Shown here piece by piece: positions 9,425 through 19,017 of a stretch of DNA of 64,000 bases. The notes under the pieces were generated by a model. It worked only from the letters and a program-made list of their open reading frames with translations. It did no database searches and had not been told where the DNA came from. A program made the translations under genes and the position numbers. Origin of the DNA: Alphaproteobacteria bacterium (lineage in GTDB: Bacteria; Pseudomonadota; Alphaproteobacteria; Micropepsales; Micropepsaceae); contig CANJIS010000002.1 in the NCBI GenBank assembly GCA_947474565.1, positions 62,001 through 126,000 on the forward strand, given 5' to 3'. Numbering within the stretch: position 1 is the first letter of the stretch; the number at the start of each line of letters is the position of its first letter.

Positions 9425-10027
9425 ATGTCAGGCTTCCAGACACTTTTCCCAACCCGGTTCTACAGCGCGAAGGTCACGCCACCGCGCGGGCTAGCCGAAA
9501 CCTGCCTATCCATCGCGGCGGACGACAAGGCCGGACAGCGCTGGGCGAAAAGCCATGGCTATGGCGGTTACACCTCTTATGCCTCGCTGAACGACCTGCT
9601 GCTGCGGGCCAGTATTTTCGCCGATCTGGAAAAGGCCATTGCCAAGCATGTGGCGGCGTTCGCGCGCAAAAGCGAATTTGACCTTGGGTCACGCAAGCTG
9701 AAACTCGATTCCCTTTGGATCAATGTGATGGACAAGGGCGCAATCCATGCGCCGCATATACATCCGCATTCCGTGATCAGCGGCACCTATTATGTCACGG
9801 TGCCGCCCGGCAGCGGCGCGATCCGCTTTGAAGACCCGCGCCTGCCGATGCTGATGGCAGCGCCGCCGAAAAAGCAGAAGGCGAAATTGGAAAACCGCAG
9901 CTTTGTGGATGTGGCGCCCAAGCCCGGCCAGCTGTTGCTATGGGAAAGCTGGCTGCGGCATGGGGTTGAGCCCAACCGCGCCAAGGGCAAGCGGATTTCG
10001 GTGAGCTTCAATTACCGAGCGGATTAG
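9425..10027 (+). CDS. Putative 2OG-Fe(II) oxygenase, TIGR02466 family
   Basis: This 200-residue protein opens with FQTLFPTRFYSAKV. A double-stranded beta-helix core holds HAPHIHPHSVISGTYYV (a possible metal His cluster), then GAIRFEDPR, and near the end LLLWESWLRHGVEPN followed by RISVSFNY. This order fits the TIGR02466 putative 2-oxoglutarate/Fe(II) oxygenases: His...His with a closing Arg that would bind 2-oxoglutarate. The substrate is unknown. I use the ATG at 9425; a TTG at 9413 is the alternative. It is flanked by unrelated small genes, which gives no functional hint. Confidence 0.8.
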   Translation: MSGFQTLFPTRFYSAKVTPPRGLAETCLSIAADDKAGQRWAKSHGYGGYTSYASLNDLLLRASIFADLEKAIAKHVAAFARKSEFDLGSRKLKLDSLWINVMDKGAIHAPHIHPHSVISGTYYVTVPPGSGAIRFEDPRLPMLMAAPPKKQKAKLENRSFVDVAPKPGQLLLWESWLRHGVEPNRAKGKRISVSFNYRAD

Positions 10028-10035
10028 GCGCGCGG

Positions 10036-10254
10036 CTAAAGAGAAGTCTGGCGCTTGAGGATGGCGTTGAGCCGGTCCGCCATCCGCGGGACATGGAATT
10101 CCCGGTCCCAGGCAATCTTGGCTTCGGAGAGCAGCTTTTCCCGGGTTTCGCGCGGCAGACCTGCCCAGGAGACAACCACCGCGCTGCCCAGGCGGCGGAC
10201 CAGGCATTCTTCTTCGGCGGGGTATTTGAACTTGTGATCTTCGACAAACGGCAT
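10036..10254 (-). CDS. Small conserved-looking hypothetical protein
   Basis: This 72-residue soluble protein begins MPFVEDHKFKYP and ends LNAILKRQTSL. It is mixed in charge, has no signal or membrane segment, and is predicted by eye to be beta-strand then helical. Its codon use matches the neighbours, and a purine-rich GAGAGTGAG stretch precedes the ATG, which supports a real gene. I do not recognise a family. It ends 8 bases from the convergent oxygenase gene. Confidence 0.6.
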   Translation of the reverse strand: MPFVEDHKFKYPAEEECLVRRLGSAVVVSWAGLPRETREKLLSEAKIAWDREFHVPRMADRLNAILKRQTSL

Positions 10255-10430
10255 GCGGGCTCACTCTCGCTAAAAAAGTTTCTTATCGATCCGGGGCTGG
10301 CGGGGATACCAAACCGCGACGGAAGGCGGGGAGCCACGGGCTCAACCCCAGGCAACCCTAGAACGGACAACGGGAATTTGTGAACTGGAAAGTGAAGGTT
10401 CCTGAGGGAACTTCACGATGGGAGAAGCGC

Positions 10431-10820
10431 CTACCGCTTTTTCTTTCCGCGTTCCTTACGCGCCGCATACTTGGCGTCGCGCTTGGCCTTCTGCTCGATT
10501 TCCATTTCCGCCTGGCGCTTGACGGCGTCTTCGGCGGCCTGCTGGGCGGCGATCTTGGCTTCTTCCTCGGCCTTTTTGCGGGCGGCTTCGACCTGGGCCT
10601 TGTTCTTTTCCGCCTCGATAGCGGCGATGCGCTTTTCCTCGGCGCGCTGGGCCAGGCGCTCGTCACGCGCCTTGGCGATGGTGGCGCGCTCCTGGACGCG
10701 ATCATCCGCGCCGGCCTTGGCGGCTTCGGCACGGGCCTTGGCCTTGGCCAGCATTTCGAGGCGCGCTTTTTGGGCGTCTTCCAGGCGATTGGAGAATTTG
10801 GATTCGTCGCGGCGGGCCAT
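10431..10820 (-). CDS. DUF6481 family coiled-coil protein
   Basis: This 129-residue protein consists almost entirely of Ala, Lys, Arg and Glu in long helical heptads and ends in the basic tail RKERGKKKR. It has no signal peptide and no cysteine. The start MARRDESKFSNRLEDAQKAR matches the small alphaproteobacterial DUF6481 family as I remember it. The high charge suggests RNA or DNA binding or a ribosome-associated role, but that is inference. It lies about 65 bases downstream of rpoD on the same strand. Confidence 0.75.
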   Translation of the reverse strand: MARRDESKFSNRLEDAQKARLEMLAKAKARAEAAKAGADDRVQERATIAKARDERLAQRAEEKRIAAIEAEKNKAQVEAARKKAEEEAKIAAQQAAEDAVKRQAEMEIEQKAKRDAKYAARKERGKKKR

Positions 10821-10884
10821 TGTAAAAAAACCTTCGAATTATTGCTGCCCTCACCCTTCGACAGGCTCTGGATGAGGAAGAGAG

Positions 10885-13212
10885 TTAGTTATCCAGGAAG
10901 CTACGGAGTTTGCGGGAGCGGGAGGGATGCTTCAGCTTGCGCAGCGCCTTCGCCTCGATCTGGCGGATACGTTCGCGGGTTACGCTGAATTGCTGGCCGA
11001 CTTCTTCCAGCGTGTGGTCGGTGTTCATGCCGATGCCGAAGCGCATGCGCAGCACGCGCTCTTCACGCGGGGTGAGCGTCGCCAGCACGCGGGTGGTGGT
11101 TTCGCGCAAATTCGCCTGAATGGCGGCGTCGATCGGCAGGACCACATTGGGGTCCTGGATGAAATCGCCCAGATGCGAATCTTCCTCGTCGCCAATAGGC
11201 GTTTCGAGGCTGATCGGTTCCTTGGCGATCTTGAGGACCTTGCGCACCTTTTCCAGCGGCATGGCCAGGCGTTCGGCCAATTCTTCCGGTGTCGGTTCGC
11301 GGCCGATCTCATGCAACATCTGGCGCGAGGTGCGCACCAGCTTGTTGATGGTCTCGATCATGTGCACCGGAATACGGATGGTGCGCGCCTGATCGGCGAT
11401 GGAGCGGGTAATGGCCTGGCGAATCCACCAGGTGGCGTAAGTCGAGAATTTATAACCGCGGCGATATTCGAATTTATCGACCGCCTTCATCAGGCCGATA
11501 TTGCCTTCCTGGATCAGGTCGAGGAATTGCAGGCCGCGATTGGTGTATTTCTTGGCGATGGAAATCACGAGACGAAGATTGGCCTCGATCATTTCCTTTT
11601 TGGCGACGCCGGATTCGCGTTCGCCCTTCTGCACCGTCTGGACGTTGCGGCGGAATTCCAAAACCGACTGGCGGGTTTCCTGGGCCAGGGCCTGAATGTC
11701 TTCACGCAGGGTGCGGACCTTTTCCCGCTCCTCGGTGACGAATTCATGCCAGCCCAAACCGGTGAGGCGGCCGACGCGGCGCGCCCAGTTGGGGTCCAGC
11801 TCATTGCCGAAATACTGTTTGAGGAATTCGGCGCGATCGACGCCGTGGCTTTCGGCCAGGCGCAGCAGCTTGCCTTCCAGCGACACCAGACGGCGATTGA
11901 TGCCGTACATCTGGTCAACCAGGGCTTCGATGCGGTTGTTGTTGAGCTTGAGCGACTTGACCAGATCCATGGTCTCATTGCGAAGCTTCTTGAAGCGGCG
12001 TTCCTGACCGGTGGAGAGCTCATCACTGGCGAGCGCGGCTTCAACCGAGGCGTCCTGCAGCTTGCCCAGCTTCTTGTAGAGCGCGGCAATCGCGTCCAGC
12101 GATTCCAGCACCTGGGGCTTTAAGGCTGCTTCCATCGCCGACAAGGGCAGATTGCCTTCATCGTCGAAATCATCCCCGTCATCGGCAGGCGTTACAGGGG
12201 TTTCCCCGCCTTCGCCTTCTTCGCCTTCCGCCTTGGGTGCAGGCGCGGGTTTGGGCGGCGCCGGCTTCTTGAATTCCGGAAGGTGGGCGGCTTCCGGCGG
12301 ATTGAGCGGCTTGCCGTCCGGGCCCACAGGCGGCGGCACCGGCGCAGGGCTTCCATCGGGACCGGCGCTATACATGGCTTCCAGGTCGATAATATCGCGC
12401 AGCAGGACTTTGCCTTCGTTCAGCTCGTCGCGCCAAACCGTGAGCGCTTCAAAGGTGAGCGGGGATTCGCACAAGGCGCCGATCATCAATTCGCGGCCGG
12501 CCTCGATACGCTTGGCGATGGCGATTTCGCCTTCGCGCGACAGAAGCTCGACCGAACCCATTTCGCGCAGATACATGCGCACCGGATCATCGGTGCGATC
12601 ATATTGTTCGCCGGACTTGGCGGTGGTGGCGACGGCTTTGCTGCCGCTTTCGCCCAGCGCCGGCACGGCGCCTTCTTCGGCTTCTTCGGCTTCTTCGCTT
12701 TCGATGACGTTGATGCCCATTTCATTGAGCATCGCCATCGTGTCTTCGATCTGTTCCGAAGACGTTTTGTCGGAAGGCAGAACCTTGTTCAGCTCGTCAT
12801 AGGTGACGTAGCCGCGCTGCTTGGCGCGCGCGATCATCTTGCGGACGCCGACATCCGACATATCCAGCAGCGGACTGTCGGCATCACCGGGGGTTTCGGC
12901 CTCGCCTGGCTTCTTGGGCGGAATTTTCGCGCCGGGCTTGAGCAGGGTCGCGGCGCCTTTCTTGGCGTCGGCGGGAAGCAGCCCCTTCTTCTTCAGTTCG
13001 GCCTGAGCCTTGGCGGCCTTCTGCGCTTCAAACTTTTTGAGTTCGGCAGCGGTGAGCGGACGGCTTTTGACCTTGCCCGTTTTCTTGGGCGGCGGCGGCG
13101 GCTGTTTGGATTTCTTCACGGCCGCAGCTTTGGCGGTCGCGGGCTTGGCAGCCGCCTTCTTCGGCGCAAGCGCCTTTTTGGCAGATGTTTTCTTGGAGGC
13201 GGGCTTGGTCAC
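10885..13212 (-). CDS. rpoD: RNA polymerase primary sigma factor (sigma-70), with long basic N-terminal extension
   Basis: This is the housekeeping sigma factor. Region 1.1 lies near residues 117-175 and region 1.2 begins near 203 ([16 protein letters not shown]). The core includes [17 protein letters not shown] and [12 protein letters not shown] (region 2), region 3, and a region 4 helix-turn-helix, [21 protein letters not shown] place the start at the GTG at 13212, which has AGGAA 8 bases upstream, giving 775 residues. That is longer than the roughly 650-690 usual in the class. The extra length is a Lys/Ala/Pro-rich tail (about residues 1-105) and a Pro-rich, then acidic, insert at about 283-355 in the non-conserved region. 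It follows dnaG by about 60 bases, the classic dnaG-rpoD order. Confidence 0.97.
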   Translation of the reverse strand: MTKPASKKTSAKKALAPKKAAAKPATAKAAAVKKSKQPPPPPKKTGKVKSRPLTAAELKKFEAQKAAKAQAELKKKGLLPADAKKGAATLLKPGAKIPPKKPGEAETPGDADSPLLDMSDVGVRKMIARAKQRGYVTYDELNKVLPSDKTSSEQIEDTMAMLNEMGINVIESEEAEEAEEGAVPALGESGSKAVATTAKSGEQYDRTDDPVRMYLREMGSVELLSREGEIAIAKRIEAGRELMIGALCESPLTFEALTVWRDELNEGKVLLRDIIDLEAMYSAGPDGSPAPVPPPVGPDGKPLNPPEAAHLPEFKKPAPPKPAPAPKAEGEEGEGGETPVTPADDGDDFDDEGNLPLSAMEAALKPQVLESLDAIAALYKKLGKLQDASVEAALASDELSTGQERRFKKLRNETMDLVKSLKLNNNRIEALVDQMYGINRRLVSLEGKLLRLAESHGVDRAEFLKQYFGNELDPNWARRVGRLTGLGWHEFVTEEREKVRTLREDIQALAQETRQSVLEFRRNVQTVQKGERESGVAKKEMIEANLRLVISIAKKYTNRGLQFLDLIQEGNIGLMKAVDKFEYRRGYKFSTYATWWIRQAITRSIADQARTIRIPVHMIETINKLVRTSRQMLHEIGREPTPEELAERLAMPLEKVRKVLKIAKEPISLETPIGDEEDSHLGDFIQDPNVVLPIDAAIQANLRETTTRVLATLTPREERVLRMRFGIGMNTDHTLEEVGQQFSVTRERIRQIEAKALRKLKHPSRSRKLRSFLDN

Positions 13213-13273
13213 CAAATCTCGTTCCTGTTGGACCCACCAAAATGGGTCGAAAATCCAAGGCTGGCGAGCCTTC

Positions 13274-15133
13274 TTACTCGCCGGAGGCACGCAAAGACCG
13301 CGTGGCTTGTAACCATTCTTCTTCGCTGGCCTCGCCCCCGAGACGCTGAAGGTCATGGGCACGTTCCGGCTCCCATTCCATCTTGCGCAGGTCGGACGCA
13401 GCGCGAAGGAAACGGGCTTCAGTTTCCTCCCCCGCTTCGGGTCCGGGTTCGGATTTGGGCGCCTCTTCCGAGACACCCAGACGGGTGAGCAATTCGGTCA
13501 TCCCCAGACGAACGAAATGGGTCAAAACATGCGGTTTTTCAAGGCTGGAGCCCGAGGCGGCGAGGTTTAAAAGTTCACGCCGCAGCCTGTCAAGCGAAGG
13601 GTCTTGGAAGGGCAGTCCCGCCAGCAGTTCCCCATGGGCCAGGGCCAGGTCCGGCCGGGCCGCCAAAAGGGTGGCAAGTTCCATTTCCTTGAGTTTCAGG
13701 GCCCCATCGCGGGCCTGCGCCTGCCCCTGGCGGGCCGCCCGGGCCAAAAGGCTCCCTTTCAGGGCGGAAGACACCGCCCCGGTGGCATAGGCCGGCTTGG
13801 GGGGACCGAAGCCGCGGCCGCCCCGCCGGGGGGCGGTCCCACTTTCCGGGGCCCGGGGTTTGCGGGCCTTGAAGGCATCGAACACCTTCTGATCGAAATC
13901 GCGGCGGTAGTAATCGGCGATCTTGCCATCGGTAATTTCACCGACGATGGCGGCCAGGGTGCGTTCCAGTCCGGCCCGGCGTTCGGGGGTGGAAAAATCA
14001 TGGCCTTCGGTTTCGGCGCGCCACAGCATTTCCGACAGCGGCAGCGCTGCTTCCAAAATCCTGCCCATGCCGGCGGCGCCGGTTTTGGCGATCAGGGTAT
14101 CGGGATCTTCGCCCGCTGGAAGAAACGCAAAACGCAGACTGTAACCGGCCTTGAGCTGCGGCAGCGCCAGATGGGCAGCGCGATGCGCCGCTTTCAATCC
14201 CGCGGCGTCGCCGTCAAACGCAAGAATGGGTTCAGGCGCAGTGCGCCACAGAAGATCGAGCTGGTCACCAGTGAGCGCGGTGCCCAGCGGCGCCACGGCA
14301 TGGGTGAACCCGGCGCGCACCAGAGCGATCACATCCATATAGCCTTCGGCCAGAATGATGGTGCCGGATTTGATCGCGGCCGCCCGCGCGGTGTGAAAAT
14401 TGTAGAGATTGGCACCCTTCGAAAATAGCGAGGATTCACCGCTATTAATGTATTTCGGCTTGGCGTCGGGCTGCAGCCCGCGGCCGCCAAAAGCGATGAT
14501 GCGGCCACGGCCGTCCGCGATGGGAAACATCAAGCGATCAAAGAAGAAATCGCGCATGGGACGATTGTCTTCGGAAGGCCGCGCCAGACCCGCGGCGATC
14601 ATATCGTCCTGGGTGACGTTCTTGGTTTTGAGAAATTCGATCAACCCCTGACCGCCTGCAGGGGCGTAACCCAAACGGAATTGCTTGGCGGTGGCGCCGT
14701 CGAGCCCGCGGGTTTTCAGATAATCGCGTGCGGCGCGGCCGGCGTCTTCACGCAATTGGGTTTCATAAAAACCGCAAGCCAGGTCCACAATGTCGTAGAG
14801 CGATTTCTTTTTCTGCTCGCGCGCCTCATCTTCCGGAGACCAGGCGGGAAGTTCGACGCCCGCTTCGCCTGCCAGCTTCTGCACCGCTTCCGGAAAAGAC
14901 AGGCCTTCGGTTTCGATCAGCCAGCGGAAACAGTCACCGCCCTTGCCGCAGCCGAAACATTTGTAGGTGCGGCGCTCATTTTCCACTTTGAAGCTGGGCG
15001 ATTTCTCGCCGTGGAAGGGGCAACAGCCCCACATCACCCGGCCCTTGCGGACAAGCTTCACCCGGCGGCCGACCAGTTGGACAAGGTCTGTCCGCCGCCG
15101 GATTTCCTCAAGCAAGCCTTCGCCATAGCGCAT
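13274..15133 (-). CDS. dnaG: DNA primase
   Basis: This 619-residue primase makes RNA primers at the replication fork. The N-terminal CHC2 zinc finger is intact (CPFH...CFGC, spanning [17 protein letters not shown]). The core has the Toprim motifs [12 protein letters not shown] and [17 protein letters not shown], whose acidic residues bind metal. The C-terminal third should be the DnaB-helicase-interacting domain. An Ala/Gly/Arg-rich linker precedes it (around [20 protein letters not shown]). I chose the ATG at 15133 because it gives the family-typical opening [22 protein letters not shown]; 43 upstream codons do not resemble primase. It is transcribed with rpoD. Confidence 0.97.
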   Translation of the reverse strand: MRYGEGLLEEIRRRTDLVQLVGRRVKLVRKGRVMWGCCPFHGEKSPSFKVENERRTYKCFGCGKGGDCFRWLIETEGLSFPEAVQKLAGEAGVELPAWSPEDEAREQKKKSLYDIVDLACGFYETQLREDAGRAARDYLKTRGLDGATAKQFRLGYAPAGGQGLIEFLKTKNVTQDDMIAAGLARPSEDNRPMRDFFFDRLMFPIADGRGRIIAFGGRGLQPDAKPKYINSGESSLFSKGANLYNFHTARAAAIKSGTIILAEGYMDVIALVRAGFTHAVAPLGTALTGDQLDLLWRTAPEPILAFDGDAAGLKAAHRAAHLALPQLKAGYSLRFAFLPAGEDPDTLIAKTGAAGMGRILEAALPLSEMLWRAETEGHDFSTPERRAGLERTLAAIVGEITDGKIADYYRRDFDQKVFDAFKARKPRAPESGTAPRRGGRGFGPPKPAYATGAVSSALKGSLLARAARQGQAQARDGALKLKEMELATLLAARPDLALAHGELLAGLPFQDPSLDRLRRELLNLAASGSSLEKPHVLTHFVRLGMTELLTRLGVSEEAPKSEPGPEAGEETEARFLRAASDLRKMEWEPERAHDLQRLGGEASEEEWLQATRSLRASGE

Positions 15134-15238
15134 GGCCCGGACCTTACGATAAAATCCGGGAATCGGGGGCTGGAATCTCCTGATTCCCCTGTGTATGAGC
15201 GTGAAAATGCCCGGTTTCTCCCGGTTTGAGGCTGTCTG

Positions 15239-15728
15239 ATGAACATTTTCGACGATCCCCACGACCCCCGCTGGAAATTGCTGGAGTGGCCGAGGAACGG
15301 CTGGAAAGCGCCTCAGACCGCGAGGCAGTCATCGAAGTGGTGCGGATTACCGCCCGGCACGCCTGTTCCGCCGACGGCGTCTGTTTCGTGCTGCGCGAAG
15401 GCGATCTTTGCCACTATGTCGAAGAGGACGCGATTGCGCCCCTGTGGAAGGCCAGCGTTTTCCCATGAGCGCCTGCATCTCCGGCTGGTCGATGCTCAAT
15501 GCCCAGACCGCGGTGATCACGGACGTGTTCGCGGATCCGCGCATTCCCCACGACGTCTATCGCCGGACCTTTGTGAAAAGCCTGATCATGACCCCGGTGG
15601 GAATGGATGGGCCAGTGGCCGCCATCGGCGCCTATTGGCAGGACAAGCGCTATTTCAGCGAGCGCGAAATCGCGGCGGTGAAGACGATGGCGCGGCTGGT
15701 TGGGCAGGCCTTGTCGGATATTCTGTAA
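15239..15728 (+). pseudogene. GAF-domain protein broken by two single-base frameshifts
   Basis: No single frame covers this gene, but three frames read in succession give one coherent GAF domain. It starts MNIFDDPHDPRWKLLEW (15239 to about 15289), continues in another frame as AEERLESASDREAVIEVVRITARH (to about 15450), then in the third frame as GQRFPMSACISGWSMLNAQTAV, ending LVGQALSDIL (stop 15726-15728). Restoring one G in TGG-CC at 15288-15291 and one G in AGG-CC near 15450-15453 would rebuild an open frame of about 163 codons. GAF domains bind small ligands or chromophores and usually sit in signalling proteins; no kinase or cyclase domain follows. It could be a true pseudogene or two sequencing errors. 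Confidence 0.75.
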
Positions 15729-15736
15729 GCGCGGTT

Positions 15737-16207
15737 TTAGGCCTTCGGAGCGCTGAGAGCGTCTTTGATGATGGATGATGCTTTGGCAAAATCCATCTGA
15801 CCGGCGAAGCGCTCTTTCATCGCGGCCATCACCTTGCCCATATCCTTGATCGAGGCAGCGCCGAGTTCGGCGATGATCGCCTGTGCCGCCGCCTTGACGC
15901 CGGCATCATCCATCTGCGCCGGCATGAAGGAGCGGATAATCGCAATTTCCTCGTGCTCGCCCGCCGCCAGTTCCGGCCGGTTTCCCGCATCGAACGCGAC
16001 AGCGGATTCGTCACGCTGCTTGATCATCTTGGCCATCAGGGAAAGAATTTCGTCATCGCCCAGAAGGTCGCGGCTGGTTTCGGTGCGAGCGGCGATATCG
16101 CGGTCTTTCAGGGCGGCCAACACCAAGCGCAGAGTGGCAAGACGCTTGGCGTCCTTGGCTTTCATCGCCTCTTTCATGGAGTCGTTGAGTTGCTCGCGCA
16201 AAGCCAT
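15737..16207 (-). CDS. GatB/YqeY domain protein
   Basis: This 156-residue protein starts MALREQLNDSMKEAMKAKDAKRLATLR. It carries the helical YqeY fold with LMAKMIKQRDESAVAFDAGNRPELAAGEHEEIAIIRSFMP spread over the middle, and ends with KDMGKVMAAMKERFAGQMDFAKASSIIK. The fold is shared with the tail of GatB, the amidotransferase subunit that binds misacylated tRNA, but stand-alone YqeY proteins have no settled function. It lies between dnaG and carA, a neighbourhood seen in many alphaproteobacteria, and is divergent from carA across about 150 bases. Confidence 0.93.
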   Translation of the reverse strand: MALREQLNDSMKEAMKAKDAKRLATLRLVLAALKDRDIAARTETSRDLLGDDEILSLMAKMIKQRDESAVAFDAGNRPELAAGEHEEIAIIRSFMPAQMDDAGVKAAAQAIIAELGAASIKDMGKVMAAMKERFAGQMDFAKASSIIKDALSAPKA

Positions 16208-16355
16208 GGAGAGCCGCCTTTGGAATTCGCAGGGAACCTATGCGAATCCGTGGATAAGTACAACCTGTTGAAAAGACAGGGTTTGTTTGGCCGGGCGGAC
16301 AGTTGACCCCAGCGCTTCGCATCCCTATTTTCGCGCAAATCCAAGGACACTTCCC

Positions 16356-17510
16356 ATGGCCGAAAATCAGCTCCCTTTTTCACGCGGGGGCGTGATGCTT
16401 GCCGACGGCACCTTCTTTGAAGGCGCGGGTTTCGGCGCGGTGGGAGCTACGGCGGGCGAAGTCTGCTTCAACACCGCCATGACCGGCTATCAGGAAATTC
16501 TGTCCGATCCGTCTTACGCAGGACAGATCGTGGCTTTCACGTTTCCCCATATCGGCATTGTCGGCACCAACAACGAAGACATTGAAACCTTGAACCCGGC
16601 GGTGCGCGGCATGATCGTGCGCGCCGATGCCGAGCATCCGTCCAACTATCGCAGCCTTGCGGACCTGGATCGCTGGTTGAAGGCGCACAACATTCCGGCG
16701 GTAGCGGGAATTGATACCCGCGCCCTCACCGCTATGATCCGCGAAAAAGGCATGCCGCATGGCGCCATCGTCAATTGCGGTGATGGCCAGTGCGACAAGC
16801 CCGCCCTGTTGAAACAGGCCAAGGAATTTCCCGGCTTGGTCGGTTTGGATTTGGCCAAGGACGTCACATCGCGCCAGATATATCGCTGGAGCGAGACGCC
16901 CTGGGCGTGGAATGAAGGCTATGGCGAAGAAGGCAAACCCACTTTCCGCGCCGTCGTGTTGGATTATGGCGTCAAGCGCAACATTTTGAGATTGCTTGCC
17001 GGCAAGGGCGCCGACATCACCGTGCTGCCGGCCGATGCCAAGCTGGACGAAGTGCTGCGGCATGAGCCGCATGGCGTCTTGCTGTCGAACGGCCCGGGCG
17101 ATCCGGCGGCCACCGGCGAATATGCCATTCCCACGATCAAGGGCATCGTGGACAAAGGCATTCCCACCTTCGGGATTTGCCTAGGCCATCAGATGCTGGG
17201 CCTGGCGCTGGGCGGAAAGACCAAGAAGATGGCGCAAGGCCATCATGGCGCCAATCATCCGGTGAAAGATCTGGAAACCGGCAAGGTCGAGATCGTGTCG
17301 ATGAATCACGGCTTCACCGTGGACACCGACACGCTGCCCAAGGGTGTAAAGCAGACTCACATCTCGCTGTTCGATTGCAGCAATTGCGGCCTGCGGCTGG
17401 AAGGCGCCGATGTCTTCAGCGTGCAGTATCACCCCGAAGCGTCGCCCGGGCCGATGGACTCGCACTATCTGTTCGACCGCTTTGCGGACGCCGCTAAGAA
17501 GCGTGCGTAA
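16356..17510 (+). CDS. carA: Carbamoyl-phosphate synthase small subunit
   Basis: This 384-residue glutaminase subunit supplies ammonia to CarB for carbamoyl phosphate, feeding pyrimidine and arginine synthesis. The N-terminal domain contains FNTAMTGYQEILSDPSYAGQI. The C-terminal class I amidotransferase domain has SNGPGDPAA, the nucleophile cysteine in FGICLGHQMLGLALGG, and the His-Glu pair in YHPEASPGPMDS. The start ATG at 16356 has AAGGA 8 bases upstream; an earlier in-frame ATG at 16287 has no such site. carB is not in this window. A palindromic repeat follows the stop directly and may act as its terminator. Confidence 0.97.
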   Translation: MAENQLPFSRGGVMLADGTFFEGAGFGAVGATAGEVCFNTAMTGYQEILSDPSYAGQIVAFTFPHIGIVGTNNEDIETLNPAVRGMIVRADAEHPSNYRSLADLDRWLKAHNIPAVAGIDTRALTAMIREKGMPHGAIVNCGDGQCDKPALLKQAKEFPGLVGLDLAKDVTSRQIYRWSETPWAWNEGYGEEGKPTFRAVVLDYGVKRNILRLLAGKGADITVLPADAKLDEVLRHEPHGVLLSNGPGDPAATGEYAIPTIKGIVDKGIPTFGICLGHQMLGLALGGKTKKMAQGHHGANHPVKDLETGKVEIVSMNHGFTVDTDTLPKGVKQTHISLFDCSNCGLRLEGADVFSVQYHPEASPGPMDSHYLFDRFADAAKKRA

Positions 17511-17512
17511 GG

Positions 17513-17540
17513 CTGGATTCCCGCTTTCGCGGGAATGACA
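17513..17540 (+). repeat. REP-like palindromic repeat, copy 1
   Basis: This 28-base element has a perfect 8-bp stem (ATTCCCGC / GCGGGAAT, loop TTTC, 17517-17536) and lies 2 bases after the carA stop. An identical 28-base copy occurs at 51317-51344 and a variant in opposite orientation at 51276-51303. The stem is followed by GTTTTAA, so it may also end carA transcription. Confidence 0.85.
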
Positions 17541-17543
17541 GTT

Positions 17544-18152
17544 TTAACGGACGAGCTGGATTGCATCGAATTCGGATTCTTCGGTGGCAGGGTCCGGCAG
17601 ATCGATGCGCAGCATGTTGCGGCCAATACCCACCAGCGCGCCGACCTGATCGTCAGGCGTGGTCACCGCGCCGACGGATGCGAAACGGCCGGAATAGCGA
17701 TGCCAGGGTTCGCCCTTGGCGCTTTGCGCGCCGAGATAGACCCACAGGCCACCATCTTCAGGATAGAGGTAACCCGCCATGCGCTGGGTGCCCTGTTTCT
17801 CAAACCACAGACTGCCATTGATGCGGCTGATGCTGCAGGGGAACCAGCTGAACACGGCATAACCGGTCATGCCGCCCAATTTCATCTGGCGGCAGCGCCA
17901 GCGGCCAATCAATACCTGTTCCGGGACGCCATGCGCTTCGGCGCCGAATGTTTCCTGAATGGCGCGGAAATCGCCGCTGCCGCCGCGCTGTTGCGCTTCC
18001 TTCACGCCCTGGGCGCGGGACTCTTCCAGATTGGTGAGGCGGTCGGCGTCGTAATTGCTGATTTGGTCACGCCAGCCAGCGAGAGCCGTTCCTGTCAGCG
18101 CGATCAGCGCGAGGAATGCAAAACCTGTCTTATGAAGCACCTTGTTCGTCAT
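17544..18152 (-). CDS. DUF4893 family exported protein
   Basis: This 202-residue protein has a clear signal peptide (basic start MTNKVLHK, hydrophobic core, likely cleavage after ALA near residue 25). The mature domain starts GWRDQISNYDADRLTNLEESR and includes LIGRWRCRQMKLGG, VFSWFPCSISR and GYLYPEDGGLWVYLG. This pattern fits DUF4893, an alphaproteobacterial periplasmic family without known activity. Two cysteines (RWRCR and FPCSIS) could form a disulfide. Its start overlaps the 3' end of fabI by 23 bases, so it is probably co-transcribed with fabA-fabB-fabI, though a link to fatty acid synthesis is only positional. Confidence 0.75.
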   Translation of the reverse strand: MTNKVLHKTGFAFLALIALTGTALAGWRDQISNYDADRLTNLEESRAQGVKEAQQRGGSGDFRAIQETFGAEAHGVPEQVLIGRWRCRQMKLGGMTGYAVFSWFPCSISRINGSLWFEKQGTQRMAGYLYPEDGGLWVYLGAQSAKGEPWHRYSGRFASVGAVTTPDDQVGALVGIGRNMLRIDLPDPATEESEFDAIQLVR

Positions 18153-19008
18153 GACCGTTCTCCGGGGGCGTCCAGCCCTTCAGATCCGTCGTCGGCGGCA
18201 TGCCGATGACGTTGAAGCCGGCGTCGACGAAATGCACTTCGCCGGTAACGCCGCCCGATAGGCCACTAAGCAAGTACAATGCCGCTCCGCCGACATGGTT
18301 AAGTTCCACGGAGCGTTTTAATGGGGCATGGCTTTTGTTCCACTTGAACACCATGCGGGCATCGCCCACCGCGCTGCCCGCAAGGGTGCGCATGGGGCCG
18401 GCCGAAATGGCGTTGACGCGGATATCGTCCCGGCCCAGATCGGCGGCGAGATAACGGACACTGGCTTCCAGCGCCGCCTTGGCCACGCCCATCACATTGT
18501 AGTTGGGCATCACGCGCTGCGCGCCCAGATAAGAGAGTGTCAGCATGGCGCCGCCGGGGTTCATCATCGCGGCGGCGCGGCGCGCCGCATCGGTGAAGGA
18601 AAAGCAGGAAATATCGAGGGTTTTGTGGAAATTGGTGCGGCTGGTTTCGATGTAGCGGCCCTTCAATTCCTTGGCGTCGGAGAACGCCAGGGAGTGCACC
18701 AGGAAATCCAGCTTGCCCCATTTCTTTGCCAGGGTGGCGAACACCGCATCCAATTGTGCTTCGTCTTCCACATCGCCCGGCAGCAGCAAGTCGGATCCAA
18801 CCGAATCCGCCAACGGCTTGAGGCGGCGGACATACGCTTCACCTTGATAGGTAAACGCTAGTTCCGCGCCATGGGAGGCCAGCATCTGGGCGATGCCCCA
18901 GGCAATGGAATGGTCGTTGGCGACGCCCATGATCAGGCCACGGCGTCCCGCCATCAGTCCCGTTTTGGCTTCAGCCATGATCGCCTCGCGCGGGGTTTTC
19001 TGTTCCAT
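18130..19008 (-). CDS. fabI: Enoyl-[acyl-carrier-protein] reductase (NADH)
   Basis: This 292-residue short-chain dehydrogenase reduces enoyl-ACP in the last step of each fatty-acid elongation cycle. The nucleotide-binding motif is GLIMGVANDHSIAWGIA, and the catalytic pair Tyr170-x6-Lys177 sits in NYNVMGVAKAALEASVRYLA, as in FabI rather than FabG-type reductases. RVNAISAGPMRTLAGSAVG is the substrate loop. The ATG at 19008 is 9 bases after fabB; an internal ATG at 18978 also has a plausible purine-rich site and gives the more usual FabI opening. It is the third gene of fabA-fabB-fabI. Confidence 0.96.
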   Translation of the reverse strand: MEQKTPREAIMAEAKTGLMAGRRGLIMGVANDHSIAWGIAQMLASHGAELAFTYQGEAYVRRLKPLADSVGSDLLLPGDVEDEAQLDAVFATLAKKWGKLDFLVHSLAFSDAKELKGRYIETSRTNFHKTLDISCFSFTDAARRAAAMMNPGGAMLTLSYLGAQRVMPNYNVMGVAKAALEASVRYLAADLGRDDIRVNAISAGPMRTLAGSAVGDARMVFKWNKSHAPLKRSVELNHVGGAALYLLSGLSGGVTGEVHFVDAGFNVIGMPPTTDLKGWTPPENGHDEQGAS

Positions 19009-19017
19009 TTTGAGACA

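Noticed and set aside
13213-13476. Upstream extension of rpoD by 88 codons
   Set aside because: It overlaps the dnaG coding end, and the added residues look random; the GTG at 13212 has a ribosome site.
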